DNA of 64,000 nt from Bartonella sp. ML69XJBT (GCF_028618515.1 NZ_JAQITB010000005.1:56465-120464), one strand, 5' to 3'; shown: positions 32,888 through 43,519, counted from the stretch's first letter. Numbers and translations are program-made. Notes: a model not told the origin generated them from the sequence alone.

Positions 32888-34906
32888 ATGTTTGGAAGAC
32901 TTACAGATCCTACGGCTGGTGCTTTTCACGCACTGGCACATGAACCGATTGTTTTATACACATGTATTGCGATTTTTGTGGGTGGTTTAATTGCTGTTCT
33001 TGCTTTGACAGTACTTGGATGGTGGGGAGTCTTATGGCGAAATTGGATTACAACAGTTGACCATAAACGCATTGGCATTATGTATATAGTGCTTGGTATT
33101 ATTATGCTTGTTCGCGGTTTCGCGGACGCAATTATGATGCGAACGCATCAGGCTTTGGCTCTTGGGAGCGAAACAGCGGGTTATTTACCTCCTGAGCATT
33201 TTGATCAGATTTTTTCGGCCCATGGTACCATTATGATTTTTTTCATGGCCACACCGATTTTATTTGGTCTTTTCAATTATATTATACCACTTCAAATTGG
33301 TGCTCGTGATGTTGCTTTTCCTTTTGCCAATAATTTGGGATTTTGGATTACAGCTGCAGGAGCAATACTGATTAACATATCACTAGGTGTTGGTAATTTT
33401 GGTCGTGGTGGCTGGTTGATGTATCCACCTTTCACAGAGTTGCAAGGAAGTCCAGATACAGGGGTAGACTATTATTTATGGTCACTTCAATTGTCTGGTA
33501 TTGCAACAACGATGGGAGCAATCAATTTTGTTGCAACTATGATAAAAATGCGAGCACCTGGTATGACGATGATGAAAATGCCCGTCTTTTGTTGGAGTGC
33601 TTTCGTTAGCAATGTTCTTATTTTAGTGATTTATCCTGTCTTAACTGTAGCGTTTGCTCTCTTGGCATGTGACCGTTATTTGGGCATGAATTTTTTTACC
33701 AATGTTGGTGGTGGAAATCCAATGGTATGGATTAACTATGTTTGGATTTTTGGGCATCCTGAAGTTTATGTTTTGGTTGTTCCTGCTTTTGGGATTGTTT
33801 CTGAAGTTGTCTCAACGTTTTCTTCAAAACGCCTTTTTGGTTATACTTCAATGGTATGGGCAATGTTGGTTATTTTGATTCTTTCACTTGTTGTTTGGGG
33901 ACATCACTTCTTTACAATGGGAGGGGGAGAAGCTGTCAATACCTTCTTTGGTCTTGCTACGATGATCATTGCGGTTCCGACGGGTGTAAAAGTTTTTAAT
34001 TGGTTACTAACCATGTATAAAGGGCGGATTCGTTTTGAGCCTCCAATGCTTTGGTGCATGGGGATGATCTTTACATTTGTTGGTGGTGGATTAACAGGTG
34101 TTTTATTATCTATTGTGCCTGCGGATTGGCAATTTCATAATTCGCTGTTTTTGGTAGCGCATTTCCATCACACAATTATTGGAGGTGTTGTGTTTGCCTA
34201 TCTAGCTGGACTTGCCTTTTGGTTTCCAAAAGTTTTTGGTTATAAACCAAACCGGATGCTAGGCATTGCATCTTTCTGGTGTTGGTTCATTGGTTTTTAT
34301 CTTGCCTTTTTTCCAATTTATGCGCTTGGGTTCATGGGCGCAACGCGCCGTCTCCAACATTACATGGAGCCTAGTTGGCAGCCGATGTTTATGATTGCAG
34401 CATTGGGGGCTTTTATTATCTTACTTGGTATCCTTTGTTTTGTGCTGCAAGTTGTTTTGGCAATTTGGTACGGTATTAAGCATAAGGGACACTTACCAAT
34501 AACGTTAAATGATTCCTGGGGTGATGCACGTACGCTTGAATGGTTTACCTCTTCACCACCTCCTTCCTATAATTTTGCAATTATCCCAGAGGTGCGCTCT
34601 GATGATGCCTATTGGAATATGAAGAAGAATGGTTATCAGCGTCCAACAAATGGATTTTCAAAAATTCATATGCCGTCAAATACATCGGCAGGAATTATTG
34701 CTGGGTTCTTTTCATTAGTTGTTGGTTTTGCACTTGTTTGGCATATTTGGTGGCTTGTTGCGATTGGAATGATTGGTTTTGTTGCAACGATTGTGCATCA
34801 TTCATTAACAGGTGATCATCATGGTTACTATATTCCAGCTGAAGAAGTGCAAAAGACAGAAGATGCTTTTACAGCTGTCCTTAAAAAACAGGGAGCAACA
34901 GTATGA
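32888..34906 (+). CDS. cyoB: Cytochrome bo3 ubiquinol oxidase subunit I
   Basis: The catalytic subunit with low-spin haem b, high-spin haem and CuB. The 672-residue, strongly hydrophobic protein has the haem-copper signature WIFGHPEVYVLVVPAFG (CuB His and the His-Tyr crosslink Tyr), the second CuB pair in VWGHHFFTMG, and the haem-ligand region FLVAHFHHTIIGG. Length and motifs match E. coli CyoB. It overlaps cyoC by four bases. Confidence 0.97.
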   Translation: MFGRLTDPTAGAFHALAHEPIVLYTCIAIFVGGLIAVLALTVLGWWGVLWRNWITTVDHKRIGIMYIVLGIIMLVRGFADAIMMRTHQALALGSETAGYLPPEHFDQIFSAHGTIMIFFMATPILFGLFNYIIPLQIGARDVAFPFANNLGFWITAAGAILINISLGVGNFGRGGWLMYPPFTELQGSPDTGVDYYLWSLQLSGIATTMGAINFVATMIKMRAPGMTMMKMPVFCWSAFVSNVLILVIYPVLTVAFALLACDRYLGMNFFTNVGGGNPMVWINYVWIFGHPEVYVLVVPAFGIVSEVVSTFSSKRLFGYTSMVWAMLVILILSLVVWGHHFFTMGGGEAVNTFFGLATMIIAVPTGVKVFNWLLTMYKGRIRFEPPMLWCMGMIFTFVGGGLTGVLLSIVPADWQFHNSLFLVAHFHHTIIGGVVFAYLAGLAFWFPKVFGYKPNRMLGIASFWCWFIGFYLAFFPIYALGFMGATRRLQHYMEPSWQPMFMIAALGAFIILLGILCFVLQVVLAIWYGIKHKGHLPITLNDSWGDARTLEWFTSSPPPSYNFAIIPEVRSDDAYWNMKKNGYQRPTNGFSKIHMPSNTSAGIIAGFFSLVVGFALVWHIWWLVAIGMIGFVATIVHHSLTGDHHGYYIPAEEVQKTEDAFTAVLKKQGATV

Positions 34907-35568
34907 GTACGATGACAATGAAGAATGCTCACATTGATGAGCACCATCACGACAACAGTTCGGTCATGACGTTTGGTTTCTGGGTTTATATCCTTTCGGA
35001 TTTGATCTTATTTTCGACACTTTTTTCAAGTTTTGCTGTTTTTTCTGCTTCTTATGGTGGAGGAAAAGCAGGCAATGAATTTATTGATTTAAAGTTTGTT
35101 TTGGTTGAAACTGCTATTTTATTGCTTTCATCAATTACTTATGGGTTTGTGATGGTACAAACCCATAAAGGTAATCTTAGTAGTGTGCGTGTATGGATGG
35201 CTATAACCTTTGTACTCGGATGCTGCTTTATTGGCATGGAAATTTACGAATTCCATGAACTTTTGGGCGAAGTATTTTATTACGACCCTGGTGCTTATGC
35301 TGGTATTGATCCTGCAACGGGTTTGAAGCTTTTTGGAAAAGAAGTTTTATCTGCTTATTGGTCAGCGTTTTTTGCTTTGGTTGGCACCCATGGTCTTCAT
35401 GTGAGTGTTGGTCTTCTCTGGATGGTGGTGATGTTTTTTCATCTGCGTCGGAGTGGTTTGGATCAGGATAATAAAACGCGTTTAGCATGCCTTTCAATTT
35501 TTTGGCATTTGCTTGATATTGTATGGGTTGGTGTTTTCACCATGGTTTATCTGTTAGGAGCGCTGTAA
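34903..35568 (+). CDS. cyoC: Cytochrome bo3 ubiquinol oxidase subunit III
   Basis: A 221-residue membrane protein with five predicted segments that stabilises the oxidase. Family features include the early FGFWVYILSDLILFSTLFSSF and the GTHGLHVSVGLLW motif. Its stop overlaps the cyoD start (TAATG), so cyoB-cyoC-cyoD are translationally coupled. Confidence 0.95.
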   Translation: MSTMTMKNAHIDEHHHDNSSVMTFGFWVYILSDLILFSTLFSSFAVFSASYGGGKAGNEFIDLKFVLVETAILLLSSITYGFVMVQTHKGNLSSVRVWMAITFVLGCCFIGMEIYEFHELLGEVFYYDPGAYAGIDPATGLKLFGKEVLSAYWSAFFALVGTHGLHVSVGLLWMVVMFFHLRRSGLDQDNKTRLACLSIFWHLLDIVWVGVFTMVYLLGAL

Positions 35569-36404
35569 TGAACATGCAAAACGAAACACATGGTCCCAGT
35601 ACTGGTTCCTATTTAATCGGCTTTATTCTGGCTGTATTTTTTACTTTGGGTTCTTTTATTCCTGTGATGTATGGAATGATGGAGAGTTGGGCAATTAGTA
35701 CAAAAGTTGCATATCTTATTGGAATGGCGATTATTCAAATCATAGTGCAGATTGTTTTCTTTTTGCACTTGAATTCTGGCCCAGATGCGAAATGGAATTT
35801 AAGTGCTTTGTGGTTTGCAGCCATTTGCGTTTTGATTATTATTGGAGGTACGTGGTGGGCTATTTCTCATTTGAATTATAATATGATGGGTGGTTCAGGA
35901 CGTATTATTGAGCCGGAAAGAACAACAGAAGATAGTTCTATATCGACGGACAAATTATCAGAGAAACAGAAGCCAACAGGAGATTTGTTAAGTACTCAGG
36001 TTTCTACAGAGCAAGGGCCGAATACACCAGCTTCTGTAGAGCAGGCACCAGGTGTGGAAATGCCTATGGGGCAAGTACCAAGTACACAGGCTCCTCTAGA
36101 GCAGGCACCAGCTGTAGAAATGCCTATGGGGCAAGTACCAAGTACACAGGCTCCTCTAGAGCAGGCACCAGCTGTAGAAATGCCTATGGGGCAAGTACCA
36201 AGTACACAGGCTCCTGTAGAGCAGGCACCAGGTGTGGAAATGCCTATGGGGCAAGTACCAAGTACACAGGCTCCTCTAGAGCAGGTACCAGGTGTGGAAA
36301 TGCCTATGGGGCAAGTACCAAGTACACAGGCTCCTGTAGAGCAGGCACCAGCTGTAGAAATGCCTATGGAACCAGCACCAAACACGCAAGCGCCTGTGCA
36401 GTAA
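35568..36404 (+). CDS. cyoD: Cytochrome bo3 oxidase subunit IV with a tandem-repeat tail
   Basis: Residues 1 to about 115 form a normal subunit IV with three membrane segments (GFILAVFFTLGSFIPVM, GMAIIQIIVQIVFFLHL, LWFAAICVLIIIGGTWWAI). E. coli CyoD is about 109 residues; this protein is 278. The extra 160 residues are hydrophilic: a linker, then a 20-residue Pro/Gln/Glu repeat of the type MPMGQVPSTQAPxEQ repeated five times at residues 165-264, with degenerate copies on both sides. The ATG at 35568 has TTAGGAG eight bases upstream. By topology the tail would face the cytoplasm or periplasm depending on the third segment; I cannot settle which. The stop is in a degenerate last copy. Confidence 0.93.
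   Translation: MNMQNETHGPSTGSYLIGFILAVFFTLGSFIPVMYGMMESWAISTKVAYLIGMAIIQIIVQIVFFLHLNSGPDAKWNLSALWFAAICVLIIIGGTWWAISHLNYNMMGGSGRIIEPERTTEDSSISTDKLSEKQKPTGDLLSTQVSTEQGPNTPASVEQAPGVEMPMGQVPSTQAPLEQAPAVEMPMGQVPSTQAPLEQAPAVEMPMGQVPSTQAPVEQAPGVEMPMGQVPSTQAPLEQVPGVEMPMGQVPSTQAPVEQAPAVEMPMEPAPNTQAPVQ
36006..36402 (+). repeat. 60-bp in-frame tandem repeat array in cyoD
   Basis: Five near-identical 60-bp units occupy 36061-36360, with a diverged unit before (36006-36060) and a diverged partial one after (36361-36402). The first two full units (36061-36120 and 36121-36180) are identical. Differences between units fall at a few positions only (CTAGAG or GTAGAG, GCTGTA or GGTGTG, GCACCA or GTACCA). Confidence 0.97.
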
Positions 36405-36431
36405 AATTATCAAGAGTAAAAATATTCATAG

Positions 36432-36460
36432 AGCCAATGCCAAGTGCATTGGCTTTTTTG
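36432..36460 (+). terminator. Rho-independent terminator after cyoABCD
   Basis: A perfect 9-bp stem, AGCCAATGC and GCATTGGCT, with a CAAGT loop, followed by TTTTT. It lies 28 bases after the cyoD stop. Confidence 0.93.
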
Positions 36461-36769
36461 TAAGTTTTAGTCACAAACAAGATTATGGGGGCAAGATTAT
36501 GGGGCGCAAGGTGAGTGATAAACAGAGGGGCAGAGAGTAAATTTAAGAGGCATCATTTTGAATATATGTTTATTTTAAACGAAAAAGTCTATAGGTGCTT
36601 AAGTGAAACCTCAATTTTGACCTGAGGTAAGCAGTCATTTGGAGAAGCTATAATATTATTTTCATACGATTGAAAGGGGGGATGAGAATTTTGAAAAGGT
36701 TTCACAGTATGTTAGAATAAAACCATAACGGACTACAAAGAGAAATTTGGAGAATAATCAGAAAGTTTG
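36461..36769. other. cyoD-gpsA spacer
   Basis: About 300 bases with no gene. It should contain the gpsA promoter; no convincing -35/-10 pair with good spacing was identified. Confidence 0.5.
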
Positions 36770-37792
36770 ATGAAAGTCGTTTCGATAACAATTATTGGTG
36801 CTGGTTCTTTTGGCACGGCATTGGCGATTGCTTTGGCTCGTAATGGCCATCGTGTTTTACTTTGGGGGCATAATCCTCAGCATATCAAAGAATTACAGAA
36901 ATATCGCTGCAATCAAGCATTTTTACCAGATATTCGATTTCCTGAAAATCTATCTCCCGAAGTTTCGCTTGAAACTGCAATAACAGCGAGCCAAAATATA
37001 TTAATTGCGGTTCCAAGTCATGTATTTCACCAAGTATTATACAATATCCAACCTTATTTGGATCAACATTCACGTATTATTTGGGTAACGAAGGGCTTGG
37101 AGCATGGTACAGGACGCCTTTTACAAGAAGTTGCTTGTGAAATTTTAGGAGATAAAATTCCTTTGGCGATTTTTTCTGGACCAACCTTTGCCAAGGAGAT
37201 TGCTGTTGGTTTGCCTACAGCAATTACAGTAGCAGCTTCTGATGTTGAATTTAGTAAAGAGTTACAGCAACTTTTCCATTGTGATAAAAGTGTTAGAGTT
37301 TATAAAAATTCTGATATGATTGGCGTTCAATTGGGTGGAGCAGTCAAAAATGTTATTGCTATTGGTGCAGGAATATCAGATGGCATGGGATTTGGGGCAA
37401 ATGCTCGAGTAGCGCTTATCACACGAGGATTAGCTGAAATCAGTCGTTTGGGTGTTGCTATGGGTGCTGAACTTTCCACATTTATGGGCATGACAGGTTT
37501 AGGTGATCTGGTTTTAACATGTACGGATAATCAATCGCGCAATCGCCGTTTTGGTATGTTGCTGGGTCAAGGAATGAATATAAAAGAAGCGCAAAAACAG
37601 GTTGGTCAAGTTGTTGAAGGTTATTTAAATACTAAAGAAGTGCATGCATTAGCACAGCGCATAGGGTTAGAAATGCCAATTACAGAGCAGATCTATCAAG
37701 TCCTATTTTGCGATAAAAGTGTAGTCGAAGCAGCCAATACATTATTGAGCCGAGCACTCAAAGATGAAATACATGATACAGTATGTTTCTAA
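36770..37792 (+). CDS. gpsA: Glycerol-3-phosphate dehydrogenase [NAD(P)+]
   Basis: The enzyme makes sn-glycerol 3-phosphate for phospholipids from dihydroxyacetone phosphate. From the ATG at 36770 it is 340 residues; the TTG just before it adds one residue. It has the nucleotide-binding GAGSFG at residues 10-15, the SGPTFAKE motif, and the catalytic Lys region [25 protein letters not shown] supports the family. Confidence 0.96.
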   Translation: MKVVSITIIGAGSFGTALAIALARNGHRVLLWGHNPQHIKELQKYRCNQAFLPDIRFPENLSPEVSLETAITASQNILIAVPSHVFHQVLYNIQPYLDQHSRIIWVTKGLEHGTGRLLQEVACEILGDKIPLAIFSGPTFAKEIAVGLPTAITVAASDVEFSKELQQLFHCDKSVRVYKNSDMIGVQLGGAVKNVIAIGAGISDGMGFGANARVALITRGLAEISRLGVAMGAELSTFMGMTGLGDLVLTCTDNQSRNRRFGMLLGQGMNIKEAQKQVGQVVEGYLNTKEVHALAQRIGLEMPITEQIYQVLFCDKSVVEAANTLLSRALKDEIHDTVCF

Positions 37793-38111
37793 ACTATTCG
37801 CACAGATAAAAGATATGGTAATAATATAACAGAAATTTTGAAGCTTATTACGCTGACCATAAGACAAAACAATAAGATTCTAGCAAATAGCAAATGAGAG
37901 GGCTATAGGAGCTAATCTTTTACACGATATAACTTAAGCATGGCAATATGGGTTAACCATGAAAAACTAAACCCCTTCTTACACCATATCTTTAAAAAAT
38001 AAGCTATTTTCTTCAATTACAGATTCTACAGATGAGAAGAAAGCATTCAACACATTTTAAAAAGGCTATGTAAATAGTCATTTTCGCACTTTAATAAAGC
38101 ATTATGAAGAT
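37793..38111. other. gpsA-fabI convergent spacer
   Basis: About 320 AT-rich bases between convergent genes. No gene and no clear terminator hairpin were found. Confidence 0.55.
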
Positions 38112-38930
38112 TCATTCTCCCTGTGTCTCCTCACTTTGTTTTAATTCTTCAAGTGTTGGCATAGACATAATGTTATAGCCTGAATCAACATAATGAATTT
38201 CACCAGTAACGCCTGATGATAAGTCAGAGAGTAAATAAAGAGCAGATTTTCCTATTTCATGAATATTTACGGTGCGGCGCAATGGCGCATTACGACGTTG
38301 ATAGGAAAAAATCGCACGTGCAGCTGCAATACCATTGCCCGCTAAAGTTCTCACAGGTCCAGCTGAAATTGCATTAACACGAATATTTTGAGGACCAAAA
38401 TCCGCAGCTAAATAACGTACCATAGCTTCTAAAGCGGCTTTAGCTACACCCATAATGTTGTAATTAGGGACAACTTGTTGTGAAGCTCCATAGGTAAGTG
38501 TCAAAAGAGCACCTCCATTGGGCATAAGTTTACCAGCGCGCTGAGCGATTTCAGTAAAAGAATAAGCAGAAATAACCATTGTACGCTGAAAGTTTTCACG
38601 TGTTGTTACATCAACATAACGTCCTTTTAATTGATTCTTATCTGAAAAGCCGATGGCATGAACAACGAAATCAATCGTTTTCCATTCTTTTTCAAGATGT
38701 TCAAAGACACGATCGACATCTTCAATTTTTTCAACATCGCATTCAAGCAACAATTTGCAACCGAGCTGTTCTGCTAAAGGTTGAACACGTTTTCCGAAGG
38801 CTTCTCCTTGATAGGTAAATGCCAATTCAGCTCCTGCTTTTGCTAGTTGGCATGCAATGCCCCATGCAATCGAATGGTCATTTGCAACCCCCATAATAAG
38901 GCCACGTTTGCCCTCCATCAAACCTTTCAT
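38112..38930 (-). CDS. fabI: Enoyl-[acyl-carrier-protein] reductase [NADH]
   Basis: The last step of each fatty acid elongation round. The 272-residue protein has the FabI N-terminal motif MGVANDHSIAWGIA and the active-site Tyr and Lys around SAYSFTEIAQRA and YNIMGVAKAALEA, with the SAGPVRTLA stretch. It is third in the fabA-fabB-fabI group, which is next to irr in Rhizobiales. Confidence 0.95.
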   Translation of the reverse strand: MKGLMEGKRGLIMGVANDHSIAWGIACQLAKAGAELAFTYQGEAFGKRVQPLAEQLGCKLLLECDVEKIEDVDRVFEHLEKEWKTIDFVVHAIGFSDKNQLKGRYVDVTTRENFQRTMVISAYSFTEIAQRAGKLMPNGGALLTLTYGASQQVVPNYNIMGVAKAALEAMVRYLAADFGPQNIRVNAISAGPVRTLAGNGIAAARAIFSYQRRNAPLRRTVNIHEIGKSALYLLSDLSSGVTGEIHYVDSGYNIMSMPTLEELKQSEETQGE

Positions 38931-38979
38931 ATTATTCTCCGTAAGACCGTGCTTTTTTCAACCAGCTAAGAATCCCTAT

Positions 38980-40200
38980 TTATGCATAGCGTTGGAAAAT
39001 GAGCGTTGCATTGGTACCGCCAAAACCGAATGTATTTGACAATACAGTATTAAGTTGTTGATGATCACGACGTTCACGAACAATGGGCATATCAGCAAAA
39101 GTTGGATCAAGCTCTTCAATATGGGCGCTCTCGCAAATAAAATTATGATTCATCATTAACAATGTATAGATTGCCTCGTGAACACCAGCGGCTCCTAAAG
39201 AATGACCGGTCAGAGATTTTGTGGCGGAAATTGGTGGGCATTGATCACCTGCTCCAAAGATACGGCGAATTGCTTCTATTTCGGGAGGATCACCAACAGG
39301 TGTTGCTGTTGCATGAGGGTTGATATAATCAATTTTATTCTTTACGGTTGCAAGCGCCATGCGCATGCATCGTTCTGCTCCTTCACCGGATGGAGCAACC
39401 ATATCATGCCCATCCGATGTAGCGCCATATCCAACAATTTCTCCGTAGATTTTTGCGCCACGCGCTTTGGCAAGTTCGAGCTCTTCAAGAACCAAAACAC
39501 CTGCTCCACCAGCAATAACAAATCCATCACGATTGACATCGTAGGCACGTGAAGCTTTTTCTGGTGTGTCATTATACCTACTGGACATCGCACCCATAGC
39601 ATCGAAGAGTACAGATAATGTCCAGTCTAAATCTTCACAACCACCAGCAAAGATGCGGTCCTGTTTGCCATATTGTATCAATTCATAAGCATTTCCAATA
39701 CAATGATTAGAGGTTGCACATGCTGAAGAAATTGAATAGTTCACGCCTTTAATTTTAAAAAAAGTTGCAAGTGTTGCGGAGGCTGTAGAACTCATTGCTT
39801 TGGGTACGACAAAAGGACCAATGCGCTTTGGACCTTTTTGCCGTGTAATATCAGCAGCTTCAACGATTGACTGAGTTGAAGCGCCTCCAGAGCCCATAAT
39901 GATACCCGTGCGTTCATTTGATACGTCATGGAGCTCTAAACCCGCATCAACAATTGCTTGATCCATAGCGATGTGATTCCAAGCAGTTCCACGTCCATGA
40001 AAACGCAAAGCACGTCGATCAACCAGTTCTTCTATATTAACATCAGGTTTACCGTAAACTCTGCTACGAAAACCTAATTCAGCATACTGAGGTGCATAAG
40101 AAATTCCGGATTTGGCTTCATACAAACTGGTTAAAACTGCCCCTATATTATTTCCAATTGCAGAGACAATTCCCATTCCAGTTACAACAACGCGACGCAT
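38980..40200 (-). CDS. fabB: Beta-ketoacyl-ACP synthase I
   Basis: The condensing enzyme needed for unsaturated fatty acids in the FabA/FabB pathway. The 406-residue protein has the catalytic Cys in SSACATSNH near residue 161 and two catalytic His in [11 protein letters not shown] and [12 protein letters not shown]. It is co-directional with fabA (55 bases upstream) and fabI (49 bases downstream). Confidence 0.95.
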   Translation of the reverse strand: MRRVVVTGMGIVSAIGNNIGAVLTSLYEAKSGISYAPQYAELGFRSRVYGKPDVNIEELVDRRALRFHGRGTAWNHIAMDQAIVDAGLELHDVSNERTGIIMGSGGASTQSIVEAADITRQKGPKRIGPFVVPKAMSSTASATLATFFKIKGVNYSISSACATSNHCIGNAYELIQYGKQDRIFAGGCEDLDWTLSVLFDAMGAMSSRYNDTPEKASRAYDVNRDGFVIAGGAGVLVLEELELAKARGAKIYGEIVGYGATSDGHDMVAPSGEGAERCMRMALATVKNKIDYINPHATATPVGDPPEIEAIRRIFGAGDQCPPISATKSLTGHSLGAAGVHEAIYTLLMMNHNFICESAHIEELDPTFADMPIVRERRDHQQLNTVLSNTFGFGGTNATLIFQRYA

Positions 40201-40255
40201 CCATACCTCCTTGTTTCATACAGAATAACAAAATGTCCTGTTAGCAGAAATAATT

Positions 40256-40765
40256 TTAATCTTCTTTAAATAAGGCAACACGTAAATCACTTGCTTTATA
40301 GATAGCTTCTCCATCTGCTTTTACCCATCCATCTGCTATTCCTAACACCAAATTTCCACGCCGGATACGTTTAAAATCTATTCCATATTCAAGAAGTTTG
40401 GTTTGCGGAGTTACCATACCTGATAATTTTACTTCACCTGTTGATATAGCTCTCCCTTTTCCTGGTTCACCTAACCAGCCTAGAAAAAAACCTGTTAATT
40501 GCCACATACCATCCAACCCGAGACAGCCTGGCATAACTGGATCACCTATAAAGTGACAATCAAAGAACCATAGGTCTGGGGTAATGTCAAATTCAGCGCG
40601 AACCATTCCTTTATCGTATTCACCCCCAGTTTCACTAATTTGGGTGATTCGATGAATCATCAACATTGGTGGGGCGGGTAATTGTGCATTACCTTTACCA
40701 AACATTTCGCCGCGAGCACAGCTTAGAAGCTCTTCATAAGTATAGCGAGACTTTTGTTCAGCCAT
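40256..40765 (-). CDS. fabA: 3-hydroxydecanoyl-ACP dehydratase/isomerase
   Basis: It introduces the double bond at the C10 stage of fatty acid synthesis. The 169 residues include the catalytic His in [18 protein letters not shown] near residue 70 and the Asp in that same motif. It is the first gene of fabA-fabB-fabI and is divergent from irr. Confidence 0.96.
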   Translation of the reverse strand: MAEQKSRYTYEELLSCARGEMFGKGNAQLPAPPMLMIHRITQISETGGEYDKGMVRAEFDITPDLWFFDCHFIGDPVMPGCLGLDGMWQLTGFFLGWLGEPGKGRAISTGEVKLSGMVTPQTKLLEYGIDFKRIRRGNLVLGIADGWVKADGEAIYKASDLRVALFKED

Positions 40766-40993
40766 TTTTACTCCATTTGTTTGCGTATATTTTGACTTCT
40801 GTGCTTTTCCCCAATCTACTTTTAGAGCAAATTTTAAAGAGAGGGAAATGATTTTATATCATTTTTAATGACAAAAGCCCTTTTTTATGTATCCTGTGTG
40901 TGATTATAAAAAATTGTAATGAAAAATTATATCACACTGTTTCCATTTTTTATATTTTACTTATTTGAACAGAATTATATTGTGGTTTTAAAC

Positions 40994-41488
40994 ATGTCAG
41001 TGAACGCAGACAATTTCATTTTCAATCAAGAGCAGCAGCCTGCAAAAGATTGTGAGAAGGTTATACGTTATTATTCGATTTCTACGTTAGAAAAGTATTT
41101 GCGTAAAAATGGTTTGCGACCAACACGTCAGCGGTTAGAACTTGCTCATATGATTTTTTCTCAAGGTAACCGTCATATTGCTGCTGAAGAGCTTTATGAA
41201 GAAGCGGTAAAGGCAGGTGTGCCTGTATCTTTGGCAACGGTTTATAATACGCTCCATCAATTTACGGAAGCGGGGTTATTACGGATTATTGCTGTAGAAG
41301 GTTCGAAAACTTGGTTTGATACCAATACATCTGATCACTACCACTTTTATATAGAAGGTGAAAATCGTATTCTTGATATTCCTTGCGATTTAGGAGAAGC
41401 GCCTATTATTGGGAATTTGCCTAAACCACCAGAAGGTATGGAAATCTCACATGTTGACTTGATAGTTCGATTAAAACCGAAAAGCTAA
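40994..41488 (+). CDS. irr: Iron response regulator Irr (Fur family)
   Basis: A Fur-type repressor/activator of iron and haem genes in Rhizobiales, whose activity depends on haem status. From the ATG at 40994 it is 164 residues; a longer frame from 40919 adds only a hydrophobic stretch. The N-terminal winged helix shows LRPTRQRLELAHMIF and AGVPVSLATVYNTLHQF. The C-terminal dimer domain has DHYHFYIEGENRILDIP. The typical Zn-binding C-terminal Cys motifs of true Fur are absent. Its divergence from fabA is a conserved arrangement. Confidence 0.93.
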   Translation: MSVNADNFIFNQEQQPAKDCEKVIRYYSISTLEKYLRKNGLRPTRQRLELAHMIFSQGNRHIAAEELYEEAVKAGVPVSLATVYNTLHQFTEAGLLRIIAVEGSKTWFDTNTSDHYHFYIEGENRILDIPCDLGEAPIIGNLPKPPEGMEISHVDLIVRLKPKS

Positions 41489-41555
41489 TTTGATTACAGA
41501 ACATGAGAGAGTTCAATAAGAGATAAAAATTAAGCTTTATTGGTTAAAACGTTCA

Positions 41556-42137
41556 TCAATTATTTACTTTTTCATCAGGATAGATCCCCCATAACAGGGA
41601 TTGAGGAAGCCAGCCTCGGATATTATTGATGCTTAGTTCGCACCACTGTCCATTACATTGGCGAATATTACCAATGACATTGGGCTCTACTTCTGCTACA
41701 AGTTCTGCGTTGTCTGCGGGACTTTTGCGTAGCATCAGCCTTTTTGTTTTATCTTTTTGCCATGGAATGGTTATAGCGGTCCTTTTTCCAGAGAGAAGCG
41801 ATTGATAGATCCACCCCTCATCACCTTCAGTATCACGAATTTTGCGCCATTGGTCGTATTCTTGAATAATTTCAATAGGAAGCCCCTGTTTTTTGTAGGT
41901 AAAGAGAATAGTATAATTGCTTCCTGGTCCGATGCGCACATTCACACGGGTAGGTTTAATGGAAGCAAACCGTGGCAGTGGTAAACCACTTGGTCCTAAA
42001 TTCTGCCCTGAGTTTTGCCCTGAATTTTGATTGACTGTTTGTGCGTGCACAAAACGAGGGGAATTGAATACAAAAACACCTGCTGTGAGGATACATGATG
42101 TGAGTACTGAGAATCGAAACCAACGAGAATATTGCAC
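41556..42137 (-). CDS. Exported bacterial SH3-domain protein
   Basis: A 193-residue protein with an N-terminal signal peptide (FSVLTSCILTAGVFVFN, cleavage probably after HAQ) and two SH3-like modules. The first has RVNVRIGPGSNYTILFTYKKQG near residue 62 (quoted in part) and EGWIYQSLLSGKR; the second covers residues 130-185 with the final VRGWLPQSLLWG-like segment. Such proteins bind the cell wall. A Gln/Asn-rich linker (NQNSGQNSGQNLG) follows the signal peptide. The precise role is unknown. Confidence 0.87.
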   Translation of the reverse strand: MQYSRWFRFSVLTSCILTAGVFVFNSPRFVHAQTVNQNSGQNSGQNLGPSGLPLPRFASIKPTRVNVRIGPGSNYTILFTYKKQGLPIEIIQEYDQWRKIRDTEGDEGWIYQSLLSGKRTAITIPWQKDKTKRLMLRKSPADNAELVAEVEPNVIGNIRQCNGQWCELSINNIRGWLPQSLLWGIYPDEKVNN

Positions 42138-43312
42138 ACTTAAACCTTTAATTTTTTTGTTTCTCTATATTGGCAATCTAAGATCTGAAAGAGAGAATTG
42201 AGAACTGATAAAAGCTATGGCACACTGCTAGTTAAAGAGATCTAAACAATAAGGAAATGGTTACAAGAATCATGGAATAAGTTAAGATAAAAATTTAAAC
42301 TGCTTAATGTTTTCTTTATGTATGAGAGGGTACCTTTAAATCAACAGTGAATTTTTCATCCAGTTATATGATTGAGATAAATATTGAGTGGATTGAAGTG
42401 TATACGAGTTATATCAGCTTTTATAAACAGATTTGCGGTAAGGTATTGTGCCTACCTATTTGATTTATTTCATCAAATGATGCAAAAGCTGTATTTGTCT
42501 TATGGTTAAAAAACTGTTCAATGAGAGCTCAATAGAGAAATAAGCATGTAACTTGAAAAGCAGTTTTAGAAGAGAGAGAAATATGCTCTCAATGAGATGT
42601 TCAAATACAAAAGCATTCGCACTATTGAGGATAAACCAAAATGGGAGAGGCTATAATTTCACAAACATGAGACAATTTCGGATGCTAACATTTCTTACAA
42701 GCTTTTTATTTTGGTTATAAAATAACACTATTTGTTTAATGAGTAATGCTAGAGTGCGGTAAAGCAAATACAGGAGCCTATAAGAGCTTCTCATGAATTC
42801 CAAATTGTCATGAAACACCAAAGATCATAGAGTTTTATTGTCTCATTTAATAAATGTTAAGGAGAAAGACTGCATGTCGGATATTTATACCTTCTACACG
42901 CTCAATTGCATATTGTCATAGCTAATTATAATTCGTGATTTGAGCTGATTAAGAGAATTTGAAAGATGCTAAAGAGTGAGTAGAAAATAATAAAATCCTC
43001 AAAAGAATGTACATATGAAGAAAAAATAATATTAAGAGGTAGAAAAATCTCTACACTATGTTATACTCTGCGTGATAGCAAACAGCTCCCACACACGGCA
43101 TAATGAAGAGCTAAATAAACCCACTCATTATAACGAAGACTAACCGCTACGATCTAAACAACGTACCAACGCACAACAGCAGATGAACAAAACCAAAAAC
43201 GATAAAGAATACCTCTCATCGTACTAAATTATTTGAACACTTTACCCACTGTTATTGCTACGAAATTCTATAGAGCAAAAAACACTACTTTATCGCACAA
43301 GCTCGACCGTTA
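42138..43312. other. Long spacer before rpsU with no supported gene
   Basis: About 1.2 kb with short open frames only. Most of it is plain AT-rich decayed sequence. The last part, about 43076-43260, differs: the plus strand is markedly poor in G and rich in A and C. A TATACT element precedes it at about 43062. I cannot say whether it is transcribed. Confidence 0.55.
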
Positions 43313-43519
43313 TTAAACAGCACCTTCTCTTTGCGCACGTTTACGAGCAAGCTTACGTGTACGGCGAACAGCTTCAGCTTTCTCACGAGCACGTTTTTCC
43401 GATGGCTTTTCATAATAACCACGCATTTTCATTTCACGAAAGATACCTTCACGCTGCATCTTTTTCTTCAATGCGCGTAGCGCTTGATCAACATTATTAT
43501 CACGAACGAGTACTTGCAC
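43313..43519 (-). CDS. rpsU: 30S ribosomal protein S21
   Basis: A small, basic subunit protein (68 residues) that supports initiation. It has the conserved [21 protein letters not shown]-terminus, the [16 protein letters not shown] core and a basic C-terminus. It appears to be a single gene. Confidence 0.96.
   Translation of the reverse strand: MQVLVRDNNVDQALRALKKKMQREGIFREMKMRGYYEKPSEKRAREKAEAVRRTRKLARKRAQREGAV

Noticed and set aside
35996..36385. Open frame of 129 codons on the minus strand with a Cys/Gly/Thr repeat
   Set aside because: It is the antisense shadow of the cyoD repeat array, with no start signal; a repeat without stops on one strand often stays open on the other.
40800..40845. 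Possible Irr-box (ICE) in the fabA-irr spacer, around TTTAGAGCAAATTTTAAAG
   Set aside because: The two arms match each other and the remembered consensus only in part, so a regulatory site cannot be claimed.
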